NCBI GenBank assembly: GCA_027034005.1
Contig: JALVJU010000287.1
Span: 1-36,365 of the forward strand
Reading direction: 5' to 3'
DNA length: 36,365 nucleotides
Source of the DNA: Marinilabiliaceae bacterium
Lineage (GTDB): Bacteria; Bacteroidota; Bacteroidia; Bacteroidales; Marinilabiliaceae
Shown here: in pieces, positions 1-8,283 of the stretch
Layout: the number at the start of each line of letters is the position of its first letter
How positions within the stretch are numbered: position 1 is the stretch's first letter
Translations under genes and position numbers: made by a program
The notes under the pieces: model-generated
Told to the model about the DNA's origin: nothing
Databases searched by the model: none
What the model saw: only the letters and a program-made list of their open reading frames with translations

Positions 1-773
1 TCCGAACCAAACCACAACATGCCGTCAATCTCGGCAACTGAGGTCAGTTTTACACAGGGCAACTTTTGATCACTCTTTGTCACCTTCTCCAGCCCCTTGT
101 CGTAGATGCTGTATCCGTTACTTGTGGCAATGGCAAGCTCACTGTGGTTTTTCATCAGGGTAAAAGCTGTGAAGCCCGTTCCGTCAAGTTTCTTTTGAAG
201 CTCTTTGGCTTTGGCATCTAAAAAGAAAAGTCCGTTCCTGGTAAGTATCCAGAAACCGTTGTAGTCTTTATCAAAGCGGATATCAACTATCGTGCTTCCT
301 TTAGGCAGTTTTCCTTTCCACAACTCACCGGTTTTATCAACATATTTCAGGCCTTTGTCCGATCCCACAAGAAAATCAAAATCAGCGCCCGTATCAAAAG
401 TTTTAACATCTTTCAGGTCATACTGCACATAGACAGTCCCGGCCCAGGCATTGCTCAGCAACGCCTTATCGGTAAGATACATGTACTGCTCCCGGTATAG
501 TTTCATGTCTATGATGTCCATATCCGTCAACGGCCTGTAAAGGTACTGTTTCACAATGGTCTCCTTGTTTGGTTTCATCAATCCTTTATCGGTAAGTATC
601 TGAACCACGGTGTTCCTGTCAACAAAAACTTTCTCCATCACAGGAGTTGCATCGGCATTGCCAAAAACATACTCACTCTTGTCCTGCCAAAAAGGAACAT
701 CCTCATAAACCGGCTGCTGTGCAAATCCGGCAAACGACATAAAAACGCTTAGAAGAAAAACCAATCTTTTCAT
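1..773 (-). CDS. Exported beta-propeller-like protein, 3' part missing at the window edge
   Basis: The reading frame starts at the ATG whose complement is at 771-773 and stays open to base 1, giving 257 codons with no stop, so the C-terminus lies outside the window. The N-terminus MKRLVFLLSVFMSFAGFAQQ is a clear Sec signal peptide with a probable cut after GFA. The mature part contains repeated short hydrophobic/aromatic strands such as GFWILTRNGLFFLD and GMLWFGS. These resemble the blades of two-component-regulator propellers or YncE-like proteins. I do not recognise a specific family and see no catalytic motif. It is divergent from the phosphoesterase gene at 965, with 191 bp between the two starts, so the promoters of both probably lie there. 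A periplasmic or surface beta-propeller is the likely form; the role is unknown. Confidence 0.8.
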   Translation of the reverse strand, partial: MKRLVFLLSVFMSFAGFAQQPVYEDVPFWQDKSEYVFGNADATPVMEKVFVDRNTVVQILTDKGLMKPNKETIVKQYLYRPLTDMDIIDMKLYREQYMYLTDKALLSNAWAGTVYVQYDLKDVKTFDTGADFDFLVGSDKGLKYVDKTGELWKGKLPKGSTIVDIRFDKDYNGFWILTRNGLFFLDAKAKELQKKLDGTGFTAFTLMKNHSELAIATSNGYSIYDKGLEKVTKSDQKLPCVKLTSVAEIDGMLWFGS

Positions 774-925
774 AACTATTTCTTTTAAATTATTTCAATG
801 ATTTATTTGGCACAAGATACCACCATATATAAACTAACCATTCCTTATTTTTAATTGATACATATTAAAATTTAACCCATAAATATTTTAAATTAACCCA
901 GACTATCATTTTGCATTTAAATATT

Positions 926-933
926 TATATTTG
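926..933 (+). promoter_or_regulatory. Candidate -7 element for the phosphoesterase gene
   Basis: TATATTTG fits the Bacteroidota -7 consensus TAnnTTTG and lies 31 bp before the ATG at 965. No TTTG sits at the ideal 19-21 nt upstream; the nearest (910-913) is too close, so the promoter is only a candidate. The rest of the 774-964 gap is AT-rich with no other structure that I can see. Confidence 0.4.
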
Positions 934-964
934 GTCACTTACTTAATCAATAAAAAATAAAAAC

Positions 965-2125
965 ATGAAAAGATTATTCTCAGTAAAAATTGCGATCTTA
1001 CTGTTGATCCCGTTTTTCACCGGTTGTACAACCCCGCAAAACGACAACGATAAAAAAGATCAAAAAGAAACAAAGATCATCGGCCCATACCTCCAGAAAA
1101 TGAGCACACGAGGAGTGACGGTATGCTGGGCAACCCTTGACGGTACAACTACAGTGACCAAACCCGACGGCAGTGTAAAAAAGGTGAACCGTTACACCGA
1201 ACATCAAACCATACTTTACGGATTGGAACCGGGCAAGAAGTATTCGTACGATGTGTTCAACGATGGTACAGACAGGGGCAAAGGAACTTTTACCACTTTC
1301 CCTAAAGGGACACAACCGTTCCATTTTGCCGTTCTAGGCGACACACGCTCACGCCACGATGTACATCAGAAGGTAGTAAACGAGATCATCAAGGAAGATC
1401 CGCTGTTCGTTATCAACACCGGCGACCTTGTAGCGCATGGAAACGAAATGAGTGACTGGGAACACTTCTTCGACATCAACAAAGAGCTGATACGCAACGT
1501 GCCCTACTACACCGTTCTTGGCAATCATGAGCAAAACTCCGACAACTACTTCAACTTCTTCGATCTTCCTGGAAATGAGAGTTACTATTTCTTCACTGTT
1601 GGCGATGCCCTTTTTGTAGTGCTCGACATGGAAGGCGAAGATATTCACACCCCGGCATACCTGAATGCAGAGCAGCGTGAAGAGTTTTGGGAAAATGTAA
1701 GCAAAAGATATTTCGAGAAAGAGAAGCAATGGCTCGAAGATGTACTGAACCTGAACAAAGATGCCGGTTATATCTTCGTGATGTTCCATCCCACATGGTA
1801 CAGTGTAAAGAAAAGCCGAACCGAAGAAGCTGCCCTGAGGCGCAAGTTCTGGGGCGATATTTTCGAACGTCACCATGTAACCGCTGTGCTTAACGGACAC
1901 GACCACTACTACCATCATGCACGCCACGGTGGTGTTGACTACATAGTGACTGCAGGCGGAGGCGCCCCTCTGTACGACATAGATGCCATACAGCCTGAAA
2001 CAGTAAAAGCCGTTAAAATAGAACATCACATGCGCATTGATATAAACAATAAAGAAGCCGTGATGAAGGCCATAGATATCAACGGAAAGCTGATTGAAGA
2101 GATACGTGTACCAAGAAGGCATTAA
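965..2125 (+). CDS. Calcineurin-like metallophosphoesterase lipoprotein (purple acid phosphatase-like)
   Basis: Predicted dimetal phosphomonoesterase or phosphodiesterase anchored in the envelope. The signal peptide ends in lipobox FFTGC (Cys21). Residues 37-115 look like the fibronectin-type N-terminal domain of purple acid phosphatases, and the catalytic domain follows. Metal motifs seen in order: GDTR (Asp126), GDLVAHG (Asp154), GNHE (Asn187-His188), FHPTW (His275) and GHDHYYHH (His312, His314). Motif I reads GD-T-R, not the GDxH of most calcineurin-like enzymes; plant-type purple acid phosphatases also lack that His, so this fits the PAP branch. Its length (386 aa) is ordinary for bacterial members. 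A hairpin terminator follows at 2146-2188, so it may be a single transcription unit with only partial read-through into the next phosphoesterase. Substrate unknown. Confidence 0.9.
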   Translation: MKRLFSVKIAILLLIPFFTGCTTPQNDNDKKDQKETKIIGPYLQKMSTRGVTVCWATLDGTTTVTKPDGSVKKVNRYTEHQTILYGLEPGKKYSYDVFNDGTDRGKGTFTTFPKGTQPFHFAVLGDTRSRHDVHQKVVNEIIKEDPLFVINTGDLVAHGNEMSDWEHFFDINKELIRNVPYYTVLGNHEQNSDNYFNFFDLPGNESYYFFTVGDALFVVLDMEGEDIHTPAYLNAEQREEFWENVSKRYFEKEKQWLEDVLNLNKDAGYIFVMFHPTWYSVKKSRTEEAALRRKFWGDIFERHHVTAVLNGHDHYYHHARHGGVDYIVTAGGGAPLYDIDAIQPETVKAVKIEHHMRIDINNKEAVMKAIDINGKLIEEIRVPRRH

Positions 2126-2145
2126 CCCTGAATAAATTTTCACAT

Positions 2146-2188
2146 AGCCGGTGTTGGTTGTTCTTGAACGGCCGGGCCGGCTTTTTTT
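2146..2188 (+). terminator. Rho-independent terminator after the metallophosphoesterase
   Basis: Arms AGCCGG (2146-2151) and CCGGCT (2177-2182) are followed by a run of seven Ts (2182-2188). The right half also contains GGCCGGGCCGGC, which can form an alternative, shorter hairpin. It lies 20 bp after the stop of the 965 gene and 25 bp before the ATG at 2213, so it may act as a partial attenuator between two related genes. Confidence 0.7.
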
Positions 2189-2212
2189 ACCCTAAATCAA
2201 AAAATAACGATC

Positions 2213-4750
2213 ATGAGAACGTCCCTAACCTTAGCAATATCTTTGTTCTTGTCCCTAGCCCTGATACGATGCTCTGAGCAAAACAAAAACATCGACACCC
2301 GGCAGGTTGGCCCGCAGCCCGTTGGGAGCATCCTTGTGCCCACCAACCAGCTTCTCAGGCCGGCAGGTTTCCAGATACAACTTCCCGGACGCCCCGTTGA
2401 CCTTGCCCTCAGCCCCGATGGTAAGTGGATGGCCGTTTTGAACGAGAGCACACTCGACCTCATCAGGGTGCTCGACAGGACATTGATGCAGAGATTGCCC
2501 ATCAGGCGTGATGGCTCATACAACGGTGTGACCTTCTCAAAAGACGGCAAAAAGATTTATGTCAGCCAGTCGAGAGACTTTGTCATGATTGCCGAATTTG
2601 GGGATGACAAAGTGTTGCACTTCACTGACAGGATAAAGTTCCCGCTACTCGTTGTGGGCGGCCATCCGGTGCCGGGAGGTATGGAACTGAACGAAAAAGG
2701 CGATAAACTTTATGTAGTACTTAACCGTAACAACACCCTCGGCATTGTTGACCTTGCCACAAAAAATATTAAACAGATACCAGTAGGTGTGGCACCGTAC
2801 GAGGTAAAACTCTTCTCCGAAAACAAAGCTTATGTTTCAAACTGGGGAGGCAGGCATCCCAAAGAGGGAGAAGAGTCGTACCCGTCGTCAGGGACAGAAA
2901 TGCTCGTTGACCCCGAAACAGGAATAGCAAGCAGCGGAACCGTTTCTGTTATTGACCTGAACGAGGGGAAAGAGGTAAAAAGCATTGAAACAGGGCTGCA
3001 CCCGACAGCCATGATCTTCAGTCCCGATAAGAGCAAACTGTATGTTGCATGCTCAAACAGCGACATCATCTCGGTGATAGACACAAAGAGTGATGAAGTG
3101 ACAGATTCCATCTCCGTACACATCTCCAAAGAGCTCCCTTTCGGCTCTGCCCCGAATGCACTTGAGATATCCGCCGATGGTTCCAGGCTGTACGTAGCCA
3201 ACGGAACGGACAATGCCGTAGCAGTTATCGACCTTAAGAACAAAAAACTTCTCGGGCTGATACCTACCGGATGGTATCCCGGGGCACTTCAATTCGATAA
3301 GGATAAAAAGTATCTTTTTGTGGCAAACACAAAAGGCATAGGTACCCGTAACATGCGTGCCGACCGTCCGGGGTACAACACCCACAACCCCATGGGTACT
3401 ATCTCTGCCATCCCCGTTCCGGGTGACAAGGAGCTTGCAAAAATGACAGAGACGGTCAAGGAGAACAATTCGTATGCAAAACTTCTTGAGGAGATTTATA
3501 AAAAAGACAAAAAGAACAACAAGGTTGCCGTGCCGGTTTACCCTGGACAGACATCGCACTTCAAACATGTTGTTTACATCATTAAAGAAAACAGGACTTA
3601 CGACCAGGTACTTGGTGATATGCCGCAAGGGAACGGCGACACGGCACTCGTACATTTTGGCAAAGAGGTGACGCCCAACCACCATGCCCTAGCTGACGAA
3701 TTCGTCCTGATGGACAACTACTACTGCAGCGGAGTGCTTAGCGCCGACGGCCACCAATGGACGGATGAGGCCTATGCCACCGACTACCTTGAAAAGTTCT
3801 TCGGCGGCTTCCCGCGAAGCTATCCCTACAACGGTGACGACCCTCTTGCCTACTCTCCCACGGGTTTTATATGGGACAATGTTCTGAAACACGGACTGAC
3901 ATACCGGAACTACGGTGAATTCGTATCTGCAAAGATCAAACCGGCAGGCCTGCGGTTTGCCGACATCTACAGGGATTTCCTTTCGGGTGAAGGGAAGGTT
4001 TCGATACAGGCAAAATGCAACCTCCCGCAGATGGAGCCATACACCTGCCCTACCTACATCGGTTTCCCCAACATTGTTTCCGACCAGTACAGGGCATCGG
4101 AGTTCATCAAAGAGCTTAAGGAGTTTGAGAAAAACGGCAATTTCCCGAACTTCATTATCATGCTGTTACCTGCCGACCACACATCGGGCACAAAACCATA
4201 CATGCCCACACCAAAGGCGGCAGTTGCCGACAACGACCTTGCACTTGGAAGGATAGTGGAAGCGATATCGCACAGTAAGTTCTGGAAAGAGACATGCATA
4301 TTTGTCACCGAGGACGACCCGCAGGCAGGCCTCGACCATGTTGACGGGCACAGGACTGTTGGCTATGTGATAAGCCCCTACACAAAACGCCACGAGGTGA
4401 TTTCCATGAACTACACACAGATAAACATGTTCCGCACCATGGAAAACATCCTCGGGATACCGCCCCTGAACAAGTTTGACCTGACAGCAGAACCAATGAC
4501 CGACTGCTTCACAGAACATGCTGATTACACACCATACAAGGCCAGGCCTAACAACATACCTCTTGACAAACTGAACCCTCCCCTCTCTGCCCTTTCGGGC
4601 AAAGCCCTCTATTGGGCTAAAGAGTCGATGGAGCAGGAACTTGACGAGCTTGACATGATTGAGGAGGATACTTTTAACCGCATCATCTGGCATGCCGTGA
4701 AAGGTTACGATGTACCGTACCCGGTGCTTGCGAAGAATGAAAGCGATTAG
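2213..4750 (+). CDS. YncE-type beta-propeller fused to alkaline-phosphatase-superfamily phosphoesterase
   Basis: An 845-aa two-domain lipoprotein; the signal ends in lipobox ALIRC (Cys20). Residues ~55-400 hold repeated propeller blades of the YVTN/YncE type (LALSPDGKWMAVLNE, MIFSPDKSKLYVACSNSD, LEISADGSRLYVANGTDN). Residues ~445-830 form a phosphoesterase domain of the AcpA/phospholipase C class. It contains HVVYIIKENRTYDQVLGD, in which Thr462 is the expected nucleophile, plus ADGHQWTDE, the metal-binding ITEDDPQAG-like segment (VTEDDPQAGLDHVDGHR) and LPADHTSGT. This architecture is known in Bacteroidota as a bifunctional YncE/alkaline phosphatase-family protein. The protein is probably in the periplasm or at the surface and releases phosphate from organic phosphates or phospholipids. 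Substrate unproven. The neighbours on both sides are also exported phosphoesterases. Confidence 0.9.
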   Translation: MRTSLTLAISLFLSLALIRCSEQNKNIDTRQVGPQPVGSILVPTNQLLRPAGFQIQLPGRPVDLALSPDGKWMAVLNESTLDLIRVLDRTLMQRLPIRRDGSYNGVTFSKDGKKIYVSQSRDFVMIAEFGDDKVLHFTDRIKFPLLVVGGHPVPGGMELNEKGDKLYVVLNRNNTLGIVDLATKNIKQIPVGVAPYEVKLFSENKAYVSNWGGRHPKEGEESYPSSGTEMLVDPETGIASSGTVSVIDLNEGKEVKSIETGLHPTAMIFSPDKSKLYVACSNSDIISVIDTKSDEVTDSISVHISKELPFGSAPNALEISADGSRLYVANGTDNAVAVIDLKNKKLLGLIPTGWYPGALQFDKDKKYLFVANTKGIGTRNMRADRPGYNTHNPMGTISAIPVPGDKELAKMTETVKENNSYAKLLEEIYKKDKKNNKVAVPVYPGQTSHFKHVVYIIKENRTYDQVLGDMPQGNGDTALVHFGKEVTPNHHALADEFVLMDNYYCSGVLSADGHQWTDEAYATDYLEKFFGGFPRSYPYNGDDPLAYSPTGFIWDNVLKHGLTYRNYGEFVSAKIKPAGLRFADIYRDFLSGEGKVSIQAKCNLPQMEPYTCPTYIGFPNIVSDQYRASEFIKELKEFEKNGNFPNFIIMLLPADHTSGTKPYMPTPKAAVADNDLALGRIVEAISHSKFWKETCIFVTEDDPQAGLDHVDGHRTVGYVISPYTKRHEVISMNYTQINMFRTMENILGIPPLNKFDLTAEPMTDCFTEHADYTPYKARPNNIPLDKLNPPLSALSGKALYWAKESMEQELDELDMIEEDTFNRIIWHAVKGYDVPYPVLAKNESD

Positions 4751-4807
4751 TTGAAAGCTTGAAGGAGTAAAAACAATTAAAAACAACATAAAAAAGTAAA
4801 AACGATC

Positions 4808-5623
4808 ATGAAGAATTTAACATTAACAGCATTTGTTCTTATCCTGACACTTCTTGCAGGATGTAGTAAAAAGCCACAAGTAAAAGTCATTGCCCACCGC
4901 GGGGGCAGCCACCTTGCACCGGAGAATACCGCTCCCGCATTCGCCAATGCCATGAAACTTGGCGTTGACATGATAGAGATAGATGTGGAGCAGACCATCG
5001 ACGGAAAAGTGGTGGTGATACACGATGCCAGGGTTGACCGCACTACCAACGGCACCGGGGCTGTCGATTCGCTCACCTTCGATTACGTCAGGTCGCTTGA
5101 TGCAGGCAGCCACTTCAGCGACAAGTATAAGGGAACGCAGATCTCCACGCTTGACGAGGTGATACAACAACTGAACGGCAAAACGGGACTGCTGATCGAG
5201 ATAAAGCAAGGCAGCGAGCGCTATCCCGGCATTGAGCAAAAAGTGGTGGATGAGATACAAAAACACAATGCTTACAAATGGGTGGTCGTGCAGTCATTCA
5301 ACAAGAAGGCCATCGACAGGGTGAAGAAAGCCGACAATAAGATCGAGACGGTCTATCTGCTTGGACAAAGTACTTTTCCAGCATACTACAACAAACTGAT
5401 AAAAGGGGAAGTTAAACCCGATTTCCAGGGTCTGGCAGTAAGCCGGAAAGCATGGAGCAAAAACTCTCTTGACAGTGTGAAAATGTTAGGGCTCGACACC
5501 TACGCCTGGACTGTGGATGACACGACCGCCATGAAACAGCTGATAAACTGGAATATCTCAGGCATCATCACCGACGACCCCGACAAGCTGATAGATATAC
5601 TGGAAAAGATGGGCAAAAGGTAA
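4808..5623 (+). CDS. Glycerophosphodiester phosphodiesterase lipoprotein (GDPD family)
   Basis: Hydrolyses glycerophosphodiesters (deacylated phospholipids) to glycerol 3-phosphate and an alcohol. Signal peptide with lipobox LLAGC (Cys19). All canonical GDPD residues are visible: His30-Arg31 (IAHRGG), Glu39 (PENT), Glu57 and Asp59 (IEIDV), His72-Asp73 (VIHDA), then the barrel strands LLIEIK, VVQSFN and the C-terminal TDDPD. Its length (271 aa) is typical. The ATG is 57 bp after the propeller-phosphatase stop, with no terminator between them, so co-transcription is likely. With the two upstream genes it forms an exported phosphate- or glycerophosphate-scavenging cluster. Whether phosphate starvation induces it cannot be seen from this sequence. 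Confidence 0.93.
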   Translation: MKNLTLTAFVLILTLLAGCSKKPQVKVIAHRGGSHLAPENTAPAFANAMKLGVDMIEIDVEQTIDGKVVVIHDARVDRTTNGTGAVDSLTFDYVRSLDAGSHFSDKYKGTQISTLDEVIQQLNGKTGLLIEIKQGSERYPGIEQKVVDEIQKHNAYKWVVVQSFNKKAIDRVKKADNKIETVYLLGQSTFPAYYNKLIKGEVKPDFQGLAVSRKAWSKNSLDSVKMLGLDTYAWTVDDTTAMKQLINWNISGIITDDPDKLIDILEKMGKR

Positions 5624-5679
5624 AGACAATACCGTATCTTCTAAACAAAAAAACTTATGCCTTCTACAATACTTTAATC

Positions 5680-5802
5680 CCTCGGGGTATGACAGCCCCG
5701 GGGGCAAGGAATTAATTTATGAATGAATTTCATTAGTCCCGTTAGGGACGAAACTATGGTAAAACAAATAAACAAACCAGGTTTTTAAGCCCTGTTAGGG
5801 CT
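5680..5802. repeat. REP-like cluster of three short GC hairpins
   Basis: Three palindromes lie in the 228-bp gap after the GDPD gene. CCTCGGGG/CCCCGGGG has arms at 5680-5687 and 5696-5703, with one G-T wobble. GTCCC-GTTA-GGGAC spans 5736-5749 and is followed by the tail GAAACTATGGTAA (5750-5762). AGCCC-TGTTA-GGGCT spans 5788-5802. No long T-run follows any of them, so they are better read as dispersed repeats (RAYT/REP-type elements are common in Bacteroidota) than as terminators. The first could still end transcription from the GDPD gene. A related hairpin with a similar tail occurs at 29792-29817. Confidence 0.65.
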
Positions 5803-5851
5803 ACATTACAACACATACAAGAAGGCAGTCCCATAAATTCACAGAACCCAA

Positions 5852-7126
5852 ATGAAAAAGAACAAATCGTTAACCATCATCATGGCAGCCCTGCTGCTTG
5901 GTTTTGCCTGGCAGATACGCGGCTCCGGAACTTCCGACCCATCGGTTGTTGCTGTCCTTTTTCTCCTCTTCCTATCGGTCAACTACAGCCCGCGCAGGAA
6001 GTTCGGCTTGTTCGTTTTCGGGTTGATAGCGCTGTCGTTCAATGTGATGAGAACAGGTTGGGGAACATTCATTTCGCAGGCAGGCCTGCCGGGGATAATT
6101 CCGGGTTACCTCCCACCGGACATGACCATTGAAGTGCCCTGGTGGTACGGCTATTCCTGGCTCTTTGTAGTAGGGATATCATGGATGGGAATACCTTCAC
6201 TGCTTTTTGGCGGCTATTTTTTTACTAAAAAAAGTTACTCGTGGAAAGACGTTACAGTGATAGTTGTAATTTTTATTGCAGCAAACTATTTGCTCTCATT
6301 TATTGTCGAACCGCTCATTCCTCTCCTCGCACCTGAATACTACAAAGGCATTTACCTTACCGGAATATCCGACAGGAGTTACGGTTCTATGATCGGCAAC
6401 CTATCTACCGCCCTCGCGATCATCCCGGTACTGCTCTACATCCTTTACGTTAAAAAAGACAAGAACCTTTTCAAAAATTCACTTGCAGCCATGCTGATCT
6501 TTGCATTCTCCCTCTCTGTCGCCAATGTCTGGCGTCCGATTTCCACCCTTACCGGAGTGGCAAAATACGGCGGCTGGAGCATGTGGGAATACACATCCGG
6601 GCTCTTGTTTGGAGGCTTTATCTTTTGGTACTACAGCAGGATCCCTGAAAAAGAGCTTAAAGAGACCGACCTGCCTGTTGACCTGAAGTATGAACGGTGG
6701 AACCCCGTATTTAAGTTCCTGCTTCTGGCATTCTCTTTTTACAGATTGGTCCTGTACGGCATAGGCGAAGGCCTCAACGGGGCAGTCCGCAAATCGTTGT
6801 CTGCTCTTGGCTACGAAAATTCACCGTTAGGTGAATCGTTGATGCTTGCCACGGTTGTCATCGGGATAATTTTGTATGCGCTTTACTTTACCGGAAAGAT
6901 AGGCAAACGGTTTGCCCAAAAGAGTTTCAGAGAGAAAAGCCTTATCGCACTGTTAGTTCTGCTGCCCCTGCACTACATACTGTTCGCGACACATCACATC
7001 CTTGAAGGCAACCTGTTCCTGTGGCAAAAGGACAACATTGCCGTTTGGACAGATACGATATCGTTTGCGATTGTTGAGACATATTTGATATATCTTTGGG
7101 GGAAGATGAACACGGAGACACAGTAA
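5852..7126 (+). CDS. Polytopic inner-membrane protein of unknown function
   Basis: A 424-aa protein with roughly ten to eleven hydrophobic segments spread over the whole length, separated by short charged loops. The first begins right at the N-terminus (LTIIMAALLLGFAWQIRG). The segment AWQIRGSGTSD and the Trp/Gly/Pro-rich loop at ~80-105 (GYLPPDMTIEVPWWYGYSW) are the most distinctive parts. I cannot assign it to a transporter or enzyme family. The last residues (MNTETQ) are encoded by a stretch that belongs to the repeat patch starting near 7108, so the original C-terminus may have been altered by repeat insertion. No partner gene is evident; the upstream phosphoesterases are separated from it by REP-like hairpins. 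Confidence 0.8.
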   Translation: MKKNKSLTIIMAALLLGFAWQIRGSGTSDPSVVAVLFLLFLSVNYSPRRKFGLFVFGLIALSFNVMRTGWGTFISQAGLPGIIPGYLPPDMTIEVPWWYGYSWLFVVGISWMGIPSLLFGGYFFTKKSYSWKDVTVIVVIFIAANYLLSFIVEPLIPLLAPEYYKGIYLTGISDRSYGSMIGNLSTALAIIPVLLYILYVKKDKNLFKNSLAAMLIFAFSLSVANVWRPISTLTGVAKYGGWSMWEYTSGLLFGGFIFWYYSRIPEKELKETDLPVDLKYERWNPVFKFLLLAFSFYRLVLYGIGEGLNGAVRKSLSALGYENSPLGESLMLATVVIGIILYALYFTGKIGKRFAQKSFREKSLIALLVLLPLHYILFATHHILEGNLFLWQKDNIAVWTDTISFAIVETYLIYLWGKMNTETQ

Positions 7127-7318
7127 CACGGAGAAAAGCATTTAAACTGAACTTTTTGTCGGAATATGGATATTGAAAAATGAACACGGTCCTGCCCGAA
7201 TGCATAGTCAGGCGGGCCCGACTGCGTGATCAGGCCTGTCTGCCTGTCTAACTGCGTAGCCAGGTAGAACTGCACAGCCAGGCAGGCGGGAACACGGAGG
7301 AACAGAGTATGATGTTTG
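7108..7318. repeat. Degenerate repeat patch (GAACACGGAG motifs and imperfect 20-30-bp tandem units)
   Basis: Copies of the core AACACGGAG occur near 7109, 7126 and 7291. Between them, 7198-7289 holds about four diverged units around CTGCGTAGCCAGGCAG, each with CAGGC/CTGCG, which make the patch much GC-richer than its surroundings. The last unit (7290-7318) matches 21984-22012 at 24 of 29 positions. No open reading frame of its own. The rest of the 7127-7381 gap shows nothing else. Confidence 0.6.
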
Positions 7319-7381
7319 GGGATTCTTGCTTCAGCCTTGAATAATTACGATATCATAATGTGAAAAGTTTATAAAGTAGAA

Positions 7382-8106
7382 ATGAGTGACAGGAATATTT
7401 TCAAAGAGTTGTTTTCGCTGAAAGGGAAAACAGGGATAGTTACCGGTGCAGCGAACGACCTGGGGCTGGAGATGAGCCGGACCCTTGCCATTGCAGGAGC
7501 TAAGGTGTTTTGCCATTAGCCGGTCGGACAAGGTGAAAGGTGAAACTGATAAACCGTTACCGGAAACCGTGGAACACATTGCTGTCGATGTTACGGATTA
7601 CGACCGGATTGGAAAAATTATTGACCGAATCGGGAAAGATCATGGCATCGATTTTCTGGTGAACAATGCCGGCATAACCAACCGCACCCCGGCAGAGGAG
7701 TAGGACATGAAAGATTTTGATAAGATAGTAAAGATCAATGTTGATGCTGTGTTCAACCTTTGCAAAGCCTGTTGCCCATGCATGAAGAAAGCACAGGGCG
7801 GCGGCAGTATCGTGTCCATATCATCAATGGCAGCACACCTTGGCTTTCCCGAAGTGGTGCGGTACAGTGCAACCAAATCGGCAATAACGGGCATGACTAG
7901 TGGGCTTACCAAAGAAGTGGGTCATTGAAAATATTCATGTCAACTCAGTTGCTCCCGGATGGTTCCTCTAGGAAATACTGTAGCTGATACTGGACGATAA
8001 GCTTAGAAATAAGATACTGAACCGTATGCCTACACACCGTTCGGATGGCCTAGGGAAGCTGGCAACCATGAACCCTTGTATTTACCTGCCGAATCCTATA
8101 TTACCG
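7382..8106 (+). pseudogene. Decayed short-chain dehydrogenase/reductase (gluconate 5-dehydrogenase-like)
   Basis: From the ATG at 7382 the translation begins FSLKGKTGIVTGAANDLGLE, a typical SDR start with a modified TGxxxGxG motif. An extra T in the run at about 7507-7512 shifts the frame and gives a stop in the first reading. Removing it restores KVFAISRSDK and then DFLVNNAGITNRT. A TAG at 7701-7703 interrupts what follows. Past that comes SIVSISSMAAHLG and YSATKSAITG, the SDR Ser and YxxxK. A further G insertion near 7918 breaks TKEW-IENIHVNSVAPGWF, and two more TAGs and another shift precede a remnant of the C-terminal end. At least three frameshifts and several nonsense changes show it has been inactive for some time. 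The two short ORFs inside it (7485-7703, 7707-7928) are fragments, not genes. Confidence 0.85.
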
Positions 8107-8154
8107 AAAATTACATTAAAAAGAATGATAAAACACAATTATTTTCAATAATAA

Positions 8155-8205
8155 TTTGACACTATCAAATATCATTTTATATTTGTCCTACATGTAAACA
8201 TGTAG
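8155..8205 (+). promoter_or_regulatory. Promoter with overlapping palindromic operator for the catabolic operon
   Basis: TTTG (8155-8158), a 19-nt spacer and TATATTTG (8178-8185) match the Bacteroidota -33/-7 promoter consensus exactly. Immediately downstream, where transcription should begin, is an 8-bp perfect inverted repeat CTACATGT-AA-ACATGTAG (8188-8205). Its size and position fit an operator for the GntR/FCD regulator encoded 78 bp further on, giving autoregulated repression of the whole block. The rest of the leader (8206-8283) is AT-rich with no further structure that I recognise. I did not find a second copy of the palindrome in the window. Confidence 0.75.
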
Positions 8206-8283
8206 ACATACAGACACGTGGATATCTAAATAAAGTATTCCGCTTTTTGAAAGGACTCTTTAATAAATTAGAATTATTAAACT

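Noticed and set aside
1349-2143. 264-aa open frame on the minus strand
   Set aside because: It lies entirely opposite the well-supported metallophosphoesterase, has Val/Tyr-rich composition typical of antisense frames and no recognisable domain.
3053-3685. 210-aa open frame on the minus strand, and others at 2830-3243 and 4166-4789
   Set aside because: Shadows of the propeller-phosphatase gene; no domain, no start context.
5680-5802. CRISPR-like array
   Set aside because: Only three unequal palindromes with irregular spacing and no repeated direct unit.
7485-7928. Two short adjacent frames as separate small genes
   Set aside because: Both are fragments of one SDR pseudogene; their joined translation gives the standard SDR motifs.
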